From the NCBI RefSeq assembly GCF_037126465.1, contig NC_088206.1, positions 69,629,687 through 69,693,686 of the forward strand: 64,000 bases of DNA. Reading direction: 5' to 3'. The stretch is from Ornithodoros turicata (Eukaryota; Arthropoda; Arachnida; Ixodida; Argasidae). A program made the translations under genes and the position numbers. Position 1 is the stretch's first letter. Each line of letters opens with the position of its first letter. The notes below the pieces were generated by a model. That model was given only the letters and a program-made list of their open reading frames with translations, searched no databases and had not been told where the DNA came from. Of the stretch, positions 42,658 to 53,368 are shown piece after piece.

Positions 42658-44507
42658 CTGCAAGTATTGCTCAATGAGAGACATGTTTAAGGACGACTAA
42701 AAACCAGGCGTACATGTTTCAATCGGAGGAACAGCAAAGCACGTCTGTCTCCTTCTGCTTCTTCGTACGTTTCTTGAGGCACAAGAGACAATGGCCACGA
42801 GCTGATCGAAGCACGCGCATCTAGTGCGTGCCAAATCCTTGAAGAGCGAGATGGCGCCAGCGTCCGCTAATGAGAAATAAGAGCAACCATCATATCATCA
42901 AGCTCTGGCAATTACATTATCATTAGATTATGGTCGTTACCTCAGGTCTCCCTTCACGTCGACGTACTAGACTTTCGCCGGGGACTAACACAATGAGTCG
43001 CAAGGGCGTCTGTAGCCTCATTTGTGGAGAATGTCAACGTGCCCTAGTACCCAGGAAAGCAAAATTTCGCGAATGGAGGGGTACACCTTCTTCTTCTTCT
43101 TCTGCCCCATGGAGGATGGTCGTTAGACAGGAGGGAGATTGGTGAGGGCTATGAAATTGACTACCTAGACTATGGCTATAACAAACTGGACACTATGGAC
43201 CTTCTTCTTCTTCTTGATGTGGCATGTAGTCGTAACAAACTTGGAACTAATGTCGGCAGGATGTCCTCTCAGCCTCTTATGCTCTCCAAATCTATACCAC
43301 ATAGCTCTTCTCTCAGGACCAAGCTTCTTTTAAGAAGCTTCATTGGTAGAAGAAGAAGAAGAAGTTCGCTTTTAGTCACTTCTGCGTGATTGCATAGGTC
43401 CGTGTTGATTAGCTACAACTTGATTCTATGATATAATGATAATAATCGAAAGTAGGTACGGTGTGTCTGCCCACAACTGCATGATGATCGCCTTTATTGT
43501 CTCGATTGTTGCCCCGACAGACACTAGCGCCATATCGGTTTTCGAGGATTCCTACTTTGTAACGCGCGTGCGTCACGTGCTTTCACAAAATTCATGGTTA
43601 TCGTCATTCGTCACTCGTGCTTCGAGAAACATCTGAAGAACAACGGAAGAAGGGGAATTTGTTGTGCAGCTCCTGGGACGGAAAAACGTACGTTACGTTC
43701 CTTACGTTACGTTACGTTACGTTACGTTACGTTTACGATTACCACCTCTCGTGAACGTCGGTTCGATCCTTGCCGGAAACGGTAGCTATGTAGGGGAAGT
43801 AAACGTTGCTTCCAGCACTTTGTGTCAAAGATATGCCGACGCATGGGATGTAGTTCCGTATCGGCACCACTGGCTTTTTTTTAAAGAAAAAAGTAACAAA
43901 AATCGAACGCTTTTACGTGAAAGAGGAGCTAATTAGTAACGAAATTAAAACAGGAATGACCCTCGTATATTCGGTGAAACGTGTAAAAATTAAATTTTAT
44001 TCCCGGTTTCTTGAAGCCGATCCGCCATCTTTACTGAGCACCTTCTGATCTATCTCGAGGCAGTCTCGACGCCCGCGCCGCCTAGTGCGTGCCTGGGGGG
44101 GGGGGAGGGGCGCCCCCCCAGACCCCCCCCACTCTGTAGAACCTAACCTAGACTAACCTCACTAAAGTGAGGCGACTTAGCCAAATTCAACGACTTGCAA
44201 GTTTCGAGTCCGTTAGGCTTATCATTCCCGTGTTAAAGCATTCCCCTGCGCTAAAAATCAGATGGGGTTGTTGAAATGCATATCAAAAACTTCTAGTCCA
44301 CAGAATTTTTAGATTCAGTATATGAACTCCTTCCACTGGTCCCGATACGAAACTACACCCGGCGCGGACTAAAGAACTATAGGCGGTGGAAATTATCCGC
44401 AGTGCTACCCTGCGGCACGTGCAGCTCGTTAGCCACACAGGTGTGGGCGGTCTCACCTTACGGGTAAATCTACTCCTAACCAGTTCCTCACCGAGCAACG
44501 TTTACAG
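42658..44507. other. Region between head-to-head tetraspanins
   Basis: Both N-terminal exons and both promoters should be here, but I cannot pick them out. Contains CTT/TTC-rich microsatellite (about 43089-43105 and 43201-43215), a (TTACG)n array (43702-43737) and a G-run/C-run block at 44095-44131. Confidence 0.4.
43702..43737 (+). repeat. (TTACG)n microsatellite
   Basis: Six perfect TTACG units plus one after a one-base slip. Confidence 0.9.
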
Positions 44508-47500
44508 GAAGATGGTTGCTGCAGAGCCTCCGATGAGAGATGTGAGCCCATTGCAGCGCTATCCCTTGGTCATCATCAACCTCCTCTTGATGATCGTATC
44601 GGGGATAATCACCGCCATCTCTGTAGGTACCTGAGTAGTACAGGGTGTGTGCAAAAAAAACGTAAGCCGCATTGTTGCATGTAACTCGAGGAACTTCCGG
44701 TAGCGTACGATGGCGTGTTTATGCGTCCGAAAGCTACAAAAAAATCCCGGAAGCCGTACTCAGCGTAAAAAAACAAACAGAGCGCGAAAACATCGACTTT
44801 CATGCATTAGAATAGGGCAGTCGTCACAGTGCATGGCGGTCTCGGGAGAGTTATGTGCAGGCCCCGCTAGGGGCACTACCGATGAGCATCCATGTGGGAC
44901 GTCGTTTCGATTTCTGCAACGATAGCTCCCCTAGCGGTACCTGAACACAACCCCCCCCATGTTGCCCTATTCTGATGCACGGAGGCTGACGTTCTCGTTG
45001 CTTTGTTGCCATCGTGCGCCGCCGGAAGTTCGTTAGTTAGGTAGACAACAAGCTATGTGCCTAAATCACAGGGGTGACACAAACCCGCCATTGTTGTAAC
45101 TACCCTCAAGCGGGTGCTTCTGGCAAAACTGCCATCTTGTCCTGGTCGCACGTAATAGAAAACGTCATTTTAAGGTCATGTGACTTTGTTTACATGTCGT
45201 TTTGCCGCTTACCGACATATTTTCACCGTCTTAACACCAAGAGGTGGCTGTATTTTGCCAGCGTAAAGTGTGCGGTGCTTCTTTCGCAACATGGTAGCCC
45301 ATTTCACCTTAGTTTAAGTACATCTCATCGGCCCCGGTAAGTCTTAACGCGCGGTCGTCATCACATCTTTGGAAGTTGTCAACAATACGAGGCTTTATGT
45401 GTAAAACTGCGCGTTTTACTGCGAGATTATCCGATAATAATTACCGTGATCGAAAAACATCCAAAACGTCGTCCAGAAACAACCGCATTGTGTACAAACG
45501 GTTTGGCCGCTGATCACGGGCGCCGCCATCTTTAAGGTCGCGTGTGCCTCGACGTTTGCTGTGACGTACGACCAGGACCTGTCCATGATGCATTGCGCTC
45601 GCCCAGCACGCTTTCGTCTACGGAGCAATACACTGGATGCCACCCCTGTGGCCTAAATGCGGGTTACGTTTTTCTGCACACACCCTGTATACGGCGCAGC
45701 AGCGTGAGTAAAATTCATTCTGTTCGCAGTGTTACTCGCTGTACCTGCGTTGGGACGATATCCAGTTTATGTCCATCATGATCACGATCGCGGTGAACCT
45801 GGAGATCCCTTCCATCATCATTGGATCCGTCGTGACCATCGTGTCTGGAATGGGATTCATTGGAGGCCTACGCGAGAACGTTCTACTTCTGACCATATAT
45901 TCTCACGCCATGTGCGTGCTTATGCTCATCAGCGTGGCTTTATCGCTGCTCGCCTTCTTGCTTCCAACAATGAGTACGAAAGTATGTGAGCCTCACATAT
46001 ATAGGGGGAGGGGGAAATTCGGAGAAAGAAGCGATACTGACGTGAGTCAAGCAAAGTCGTGCAGTACAACGAACCGTTCAACCACCGAATCGTAGAGGCA
46101 CAGCGATTCTTCAGTTGAAGAACAGTGCCATAGTTATCCAGCTACTGTTCTTCTAGCAGTTCTGCAACTGAAGAGGTTCAACGGTTTCACGGGACAACTC
46201 TTATTTTGTGCTCTTCAACTGCACTGGCCACCCCAACTACTCTGAAAAGCCAATGGGCTCGTGTTTGAGATGTCAACAGTGTCTGCTTGAGGTCTTTTTT
46301 TAAAGAAATGACTCTAGAGGCCGTATTCTTAAACGATCCTTGACTTCATGACAGCGAAACCTCGAGACGACGGACAAGGAGACACACGTTTGTGTATGTC
46401 ACTCGTCCCGGGGTTTCGCCATCATAGATACTTATCAGCTTGCTTGCTATACTTAACTATCCTTTCACGATCCCCGACTAGACAGCCTCCCTCGACTCCA
46501 GTAAGCGGAAGCAAGAAGCGTTCCCGCCACACTAGAGCTCTTGGGCTTGAAGGAAACGCCGGATGTACTCTGTAGAGCTGGAGGAGAGCGCGAAGAATCT
46601 TCTCCGGTCGAGGGGGCCTTTTCGAATCTTGGTCTCCTGGTACGGGTCTGGTCTTGAGGGGTGGGTCTAGTCGAGGATCATTTAGGTATACGACTCTATA
46701 GATGACAATGTCGTTATCTACAGGCTTCGCTTCAGGGTATCGACACTGAGGTGCAAAGGGAGAGCAGGAGCGCCATCTTGTTTCCCACCACAACGGTATC
46801 CTCCCCATTGGAGGATCAAAGGTGGCTAACATAATGCTCCCTGTGGGATAGAGAAGCGTGTATGATTGTTGCGCGATAATCCATGTATTGCCAAGCAGAG
46901 CGTTCTGAGGACGTCAAGGTGAGGTCGGGGCCGTCAATGGGGCTGCTTGCAATGGAACACCCGCGCACGACAGATGGAATCGTGCGCTAAAGTGCGCGTG
47001 CGCATGGGTAGCGTGGCGCGGAAACAAGATGGCGCATGCTCGCTCTTGGAACTCAGTGTCGGTACTCTGAAGCGTAGCTTATTTAGTGACTCTATCGTTA
47101 TCTTAAGAACGTACTCTTTTCTAAACTACGGAAAGACGTCTCACTGACACAAACTCTGAACGGGTTGAGCGCTGCGCTGTCTCTGAGCAAGCGGTTGATC
47201 GGCTCAGCTCCGCAGAGCTCAGGTTGGTATTTCCTCTTCGCAGACGATCCATGAGTTCGTCACGGTGGATCTCATCGTCCATTACAGAGATAATGATGAC
47301 TTCCAGAGGGTCATCGACTTCATGCAGTACACATTCAAATGCTGCGGTGTGACTCAAGACGGTTATCACGACTGGAACCAGAATATGTATTTCAACTGCA
47401 GCAGGTTCAACCCGAGCTTTGAGCGTTGCGACGTCCCTGCAGCTTGCTGCTGTCGCGAAAATCCGAACGAAGACATAGAGACGGTCTTGAGCAGACGCTT

Positions 47501-48534
47501 CTGCGGCCACAGGACCCTGGCGATGACGGAGCAAGAAGCCTGGCAGAAAATTCATACCCGAAGCTGCACGGACGCGGTCATGGCAAAGGTGAGAGATTTT
47601 TGACGAATGACTTCGCACGGTTTTACCACGTGAATACCACTTCATCCAGCCCAATAATTGGGCGATTAAGGCTCTCCAGCGTGTGTACAGGTTCACTGCA
47701 GACATCTTGTCGTCCTGTCCCCTTTCCATCCATACATTTAGCTTACCAAGTGAATTATATCTATCTGTATATTCTCCACTAGATTCTTCGTTGTTTTGTA
47801 GCTATTCTTTTGGACTGGTTCGAAACATCATATCCATGGTTTTTTCGCTGCTATATAGCTCCAAATTATTATAGTTCTTGTGGTTGCTGAAGGAGGTCAG
47901 CATTCCGCTATAGTCCTAGTGACTTGTTTGAAAAAAAAGCTGAAGTTATTTGGCAGGGCCTTTAAAGGCACTCCCACAGGCAAAAGCCCACGTGACATAC
48001 AATGTAACAATTCTTCACGATGAATTGAATGAATTTTGAATGAATTTAATTTTGAATGAATCTTGAGACATTGTCTGTGTTGTCGTTTTTAGTCCCTCAG
48101 TCTCTGGTTTTTAAATTATGAAGGATCACAAATTAAGGTAGAACTCGTTATAATCAGTTGAATTCACGACGTGTTTTGGCAACCTGTTCCACTGGGATCA
48201 GCTTTTTGTCGAACTGAGTCGGGCTACCATGCCCTGCCTGTTATTCTGCAAGTAGTATGCGATGGTGACCGATACCGCCATGTATAGTTCTTCCCTGGGC
48301 TCTTTTACAGTTTTCTTCCCCTTTCCTTGGTATTCAGGTAAAGTCGTCCTCGTTAATCATAATCATCAGCTGTTCCGTCGTAACGGTAATCATCATGGTG
48401 CTGCGCTCCATGGCGCTCAGCGTCAAAAATGAGATTCTCTCGCTGACGAGCTTCTACGAAAAATACTATGCCTCTCTCCGGCGCGGAGAGCGAAAGTCAT
48501 TCGCCAAGCAACGAGCACTCAAGGATATTACCAA
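44508..48534 (+). CDS. TspanC8-type tetraspanin B (4 exons seen; first and last exons not found)
   Basis: Paralogue of the minus-strand tetraspanin at 37-42.7 kb. Exons: 44508-44622 (TM1, RYPLVIINLLLMIVSGIITA), 45730-45981 (TM2-TM3, GFIGGLRENVLLLTIYS), 47244-47588 (loop: FKCCGV, DWNQNMYFNCS, VPAACCC) and 48338-48534 (TM4; SFYEKYYASLRRGERKS). Junctions are GT-AG with phases identical to the paralogue; three exons match in length to the base. The TM1 exon is one codon longer and contains an ATG (44512) that might serve as start, but the acceptor just before it argues for an upstream exon. The last exon ends AA|GTGGGT in the same phase as the paralogue, so a tail exon is expected downstream of 48.5 kb; none was recognised. 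No disabling mutation is seen. Confidence 0.86.
44641..45687. mobile_element. mariner-like non-autonomous element filling a tetraspanin intron
   Basis: 1047 bp with termini CAGGGTGTGTGCAAAAAAAA and TTTTTCTGCACACACCCTG continuing into ACGTAA/TTACGT, flanked by TA. It starts 18 bp after the donor and ends 42 bp before the next exon of tetraspanin B. Confidence 0.78.
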
Positions 48535-49132
48535 GTGGGTGTCCATTCATTTTGCGGTTGGCATACTATCCACGGGGGAAGGAGGGAGAGAGAGGAGGCA
48601 CACCGTTTCACCGTGGAAAGAGGTGGTCTGCAGCTTTCTGCGGATATGACGTCACCTCGCAACTTCCGGTTCGAACGTTCTGCAGTAGAAGCAGCAAGAA
48701 ATAAGCGAACCTGGCTGAGAGGTCCTTTTCGTGACTCTCACTCGTCGAAAATGGCTGCTTGTCGCACGCGGATTCAGCGAAATGGCGCAGATACTGTTAC
48801 AAGCAGCATACAACAAACTCAACGCTAGAACCGTAATTTCAATTTTCCCAGCATCTCTATAGCGGTGGCTCTCCACTTCTGTGGCGCCTTTGAGGTCACA
48901 CATGGCACGCGCATAGATGTCCACCTCTGGATAGATGTGCCCATTAGCCAAAATGACTCCCAGACTTCCTTGGGTAACGTGATCTTTGCATGCGCAGGGA
49001 TGCCCTGTGCCCGCACTTTTTGCAGCCATCGTCAAGCGGTCGGCTGTTGCAAAATGCCCATTTTGTCCTGGTCACATGTCAGAGGTCATGTGACGTTGCA
49101 TATATTCCGTTTCGACACTTGCTGGCATTAGC

Positions 49133-49790
49133 GAGTTCTAATGAATCGGTTTTTGTCAAACGGTTCGCGAACAGTTTAGCGGATGACCGGGGGAAGTGAC
49201 TCAGAATGTGATCATCGGGTTGGGCCGTGGCCACACTGTTCGGGAACCGTTTGAGTGAAAACGATTCACTCCCTAATAGGGAGTTTTAGTGAATCGTTTT
49301 TTGCTCAAACGGTTCGCGAACAGTTTAGCGGATGACCAATGAGAAGGGGAAGTGACTCAGAACGTAATCATCTGGTTGGGCTGTGGCAACACTGTTTGCA
49401 AACCGTTTGAGTGAAAGCGATTCACTCCCTAATAGGGAGTTTTAGTGAATCATTCTTCCTCAAACAGTCTGCGAACGGTTTTGGCCCTTTCCAATCATAT
49501 TATTCCATTCTGAGTCAGTCCCTCTTCTCATTGGCCGTTCGAACCGTTTGATTGAAAACGATGCACTAAACTTGTTATGATAAGGGGAAGTGACTCAGAA
49601 CGTAATCACCTGATTGGGTCGTGGCAAATCCGCCTGCGAATCGTTTGAGCAAAAATGATTCACTAAAACTCGCTGCTCACTCAAACGGTTCGCGAGCGTT
49701 TTTTTTTCGGACGGTCAATGAGAAGAGGGAATGACTGAGAACAGAATCCTTCGATTGAGCTGTGGCAGAGCAGTTTGCGCCTAAAACTTC
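49133..49790. repeat. Tandem cluster of palindromic MITE-like units
   Basis: About five units of 90-150 bp with inverted ends of the type GTGAATCGTTTTTTGCTC / AAACGATTCAC. Units 1-3 are separated by the 11-bp palindrome CCCTAATAGGG; the core AGTGACTCAGAACGTAATCA recurs, reversed in unit 3. Confidence 0.7.
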
Positions 49791-52659
49791 GTGCCTCTTA
49801 AAACGGTTAGATCAGTGTAAGTAGTTTATCGGGGTAACTTCTTGGTCGACTTGGATAGCCCATTCCTCCGATGTCCGAATGCACCGCATGGGGTCTTAGC
49901 ATCGCATTGTCACAGGAGTGGCCAGCGGCGATACGAGGCCCCATTTGGAAGTCCTCTTTGTTTCGTCGCAAGGGTACAGGATAAAGCTAATTACAGAGAC
50001 CGAAATATATTTTGCAAGACGACACGCAGAAGCAGCGATTGCGTTGTTTACGAACAGTTTTACCGGAATTATGAACGCCACAACTTGTCTGGTCACGTGT
50101 AGGCTGACGTGGTGCAATGTCACGTGGACCTGCGCAGAATACACGTCTTACACGCACTCGTCTATGGGGCGATATATCGTAGGGCACCCCAGGGGTCACG
50201 AGGCTGCAAGGGAGATCCGTCATTTGTCACTCGTTTACCCTCCTGCCTCTTTCCTCTCCTCCTTCTTTCCTGCCTCTCATTTCTAACGTTGTAGCCGTTG
50301 ATGAGGCAATTAATGATCACGAACGATGGAACGACGACATTGATTGCCTCACCCACAAGTGCCATCATTCAGTTTGAAATCTGCATTCTTGAAGCCCCTG
50401 GAACAGAGCTTCACCGCGCAACTAAGGCAACCACCATCCCGAATGACGTATCGTTCACTCAAACGATCTGTTGTCAGTTATGTCAAACGGGCGTACGCTC
50501 TCCACAAGTCCCATTATGTGCGGTGATGCCACTTCGGCGCGTCACGTGATCAAGTTCCGTTTTAAGAGAGAGGTTGCAATAGAAAGCGTATCTTGCAAGC
50601 GGCAGTGTTACGGTTCACGCTGTATCTGCGGCTACCGAGCTTTCCCTTGTCGTGCAAGTCATATGACATAAATAAGATGACCGCAACTTTACTTTCATAC
50701 GTTTAGGGGCAGCGTGGAAACGAAACGGCATCGTCCTGTTATGGGATTTCATCCACCACCTCCGAAGCATCGTGGTCCTGTACTGGTTCACGAGCAGCGC
50801 CGACCTGCTATTCCCGTTGAAGCCATGCAAACAGGTCCATTGCCTGGCGTGCGTCACTTTAGGGCCAATTGACGAACCCTTATGGATCTCCTTTGTAACT
50901 GGCATAGAAATACATGGGATACTAACAATTTTGCTTTCAGTCTGTGCGCATAGGCGTGTCTTTCAGTTTGTAGGTTCAGGTAATGGCCACTGCCTACTTG
51001 GAATGCTTTCCGTGCGGTGCCAGCCATGACACGACTAAGCGTTAATAGACCCAAGAAAGCCCCGTTATACGCTTGTGCACCATCAGCCGAATGTGGTGTA
51101 TGGACCCTATGAGAATAGACGTTGAGTGCGTTCGATGCGATTATCGGAACCACGCCCCCCCCCCAGAAGATGGTGCGGAATTGAAGCCCATGGGCATGGT
51201 AGTTCCAGCGTTCTCCTTTTGGCCAAACGGTGGCACTCTTGATCAATGGACGTTCAGCGAACCTATGAGCCACCCACGAGGCCGGTTTGTGGATGCAATG
51301 GAGTACGAGGGACAGTATGGACGCCACATAGATACGAAAGCCAACAGAGCGGTTGCCCACGCGGCATAGAAACAGCCGCTAGAAGCGCTACCCAGACCAC
51401 CACTAATGTCTGAGGGACGTCGTGAGGATGTCCAGAGAACGTCCGACGTAAATGCCTCCCTGAGAGCAGATTTTTGCCTCGCGCTGGGTGGGCGTAGTGC
51501 CACACCACATGCAATAGACAGCATTTGTGCTCGCACCGATGATGTCTGGGCCACTGCCTGGGAAATAAAAGCAAGCCTCGAGTGTGTTTGCATGTAACTG
51601 TCCCTACTGGAAAGAAGTGATATCCAGGCACGTTACATATAGGATTGGACACGTACCCTCTGTGTCTGTCTCTGCGCCATGGATGTATCGCACGATTTGA
51701 TGATGACGATTTGATGGTAAGAAGAAGAAGAAAGGAAGGTGTTTTCAGCGGCGGATGTTAGTGGTCTTTGCTGGCGCTGACGAAACGTTCGGCATCTTTG
51801 GCCTTGCCGCTGAATGTCTCCGCACTTTCCGTGACAGTCTGCAGGTTTGTTTGTAAAATGTTGATTATGTGTTTGCAGAAAGGCTATTAATCGCAGGAAG
51901 TGAACTTCGAGGCAAGGAAGGGACGTACATGGGACAACAATATTTCTTGTCAGTTCCTTGTCTCTAAGCTCCTTTCCATCATGTACAACTACCTAACTTG
52001 CATCTTATCTCTCCTTCAAACTTAATAACTTTGGTCTCTCAATGCTGCATTGACTTGGGCCGTGCATGAGGGCAGGAGGCGCCGGATATGCAAAACCAGC
52101 ATTCGTGGAGAGATCAGTTCACTCACTAAGTCGAGCTCCTTCAAAACGGTCGGACTTCCTGGGAACCAACTAGCAGTTGCCAAGCGTTTTTGCCCTTTAT
52201 TTATGAACGGATCGTTCCGAGGTCAACAGAAACCTTCAAAGGGATTATTCAGTGGCCTTATGAATGACGCCTGAACGGACAAAACGTTTTCCCGAATGAA
52301 AACGAAATCCGAACAACAAACTAGTCGCACAAGGGGCAACCAAGAGTTCCTGACCCCAATTGATGAATAAGGTGTTTGCTGTCACCCGCAGGTTAATAAA
52401 CGGAGGTTAAAATTACTGGTGGAGACCAGTCCAGCGCGAATATGCTTACATCTCTTCGTTCCAAGATCGACACAGCAGTAGGCATGGTCCAGAGCAAAAT
52501 TAAACAATTTAGTACTGCATAATAGTGTGAAAGCTCTAACGTCATTTCTTTGTGTGACTGTTGCATAGGAAGACATGGTCGAAAGCAAAATTATGCAATA
52601 TGTTGCATTATAAACACTATCCCAACTCCGAAATGCTGTTCCATTTGCTCGACACTACT

Positions 52660-52741
52660 CACTTAACGGAATTACGAATCTCTCGACTTATGAACGATTT
52701 TTTGGGGACCCGAGGGTGTTCATAAATCGACGGTTGACTGT
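52660..52741. mobile_element. pogo-like terminal fragment
   Basis: CTCGACTTATGAACG followed by CATAAATCGACGGTTGACTGTA, similar to the ends of the element at 59783-60515. Confidence 0.45.
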
Positions 52742-53297
52742 ATATGCTTCAAACACTGACCGGTCACGACGCCTGTCGCCCTGTGAGTCTGGTGTATGGA
52801 TCCCACGAGAATAGACGACTGCCAGCAAACAGGCGGGGAATCACCGCAGCAGTAGCAGCTCTAGCTCACACCGTTCTACCAAACAGCATCATTCAGTTTT
52901 TCAAAGCATAGCCCACTCTCCTCATGATCAATGGGCTCACGCGATGAAGACGGACTTTCAAGGACACCTACGAGGCGCTTAGTAGAGGCCGACGCCATAC
53001 ATACTAAATACCTGCTTAATACCTCCACAGACACACTACTATAGTAGATCGTGGTCAGTCAACACAGCTGCTGCTCGTGCGACTGATGACTCTGCCTCTC
53101 TTCATACTGGTCAGGTTTTGTCGTTACTTACCGTCCCCCATAGTTTATGCTGCAATGCGTTCACATTCTTCTTCCTCCTGGAGCGCATTGTAACACAGTA
53201 GTGAATCAGGCTTAAGGGTCTGCAGTCTGGACACCAAGGAACCTGAAAGAGCTGACCGCCATAGGTGAAAGTGGGACAGGACGATATGGCAACCACT

Positions 53298-53303
53298 TTT
53301 ATT
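53298..53303 (-). promoter_or_regulatory. Poly(A) signal AATAAA, GH18-like membrane protein gene
   Basis: TTTATT on the + strand, 66 nt past the stop codon of the minus-strand gene. Confidence 0.5.
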
Positions 53304-53368
53304 ACTCGAGCGGTGAGCCATTCAAATATCATTAACGCATTTTCGCTTGCAGCTCCAAGTGCAGCCTT

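Larger units (their letters stand above)
48535..53297. other. Repeat-rich intergenic region
   Basis: Expected to hold the missing tail exon of tetraspanin B, not recognised. Contains the tandem palindromic-element cluster at 49133-49790, two distantly similar segments (about 51090-51320 and 52780-53000, both with GTGTATGGAYCC and GAGAATAGACG) that look like decayed transposon coding sequence, and a pogo-like terminal fragment at about 52660-52741. Confidence 0.4.

Noticed and set aside
44095..44131. G-run/C-run block as a promoter or G-quadruplex
   Set aside because: Could fold, but poly-G/C runs occur at several unrelated places here (31471, 32785, 53749); no specific support.
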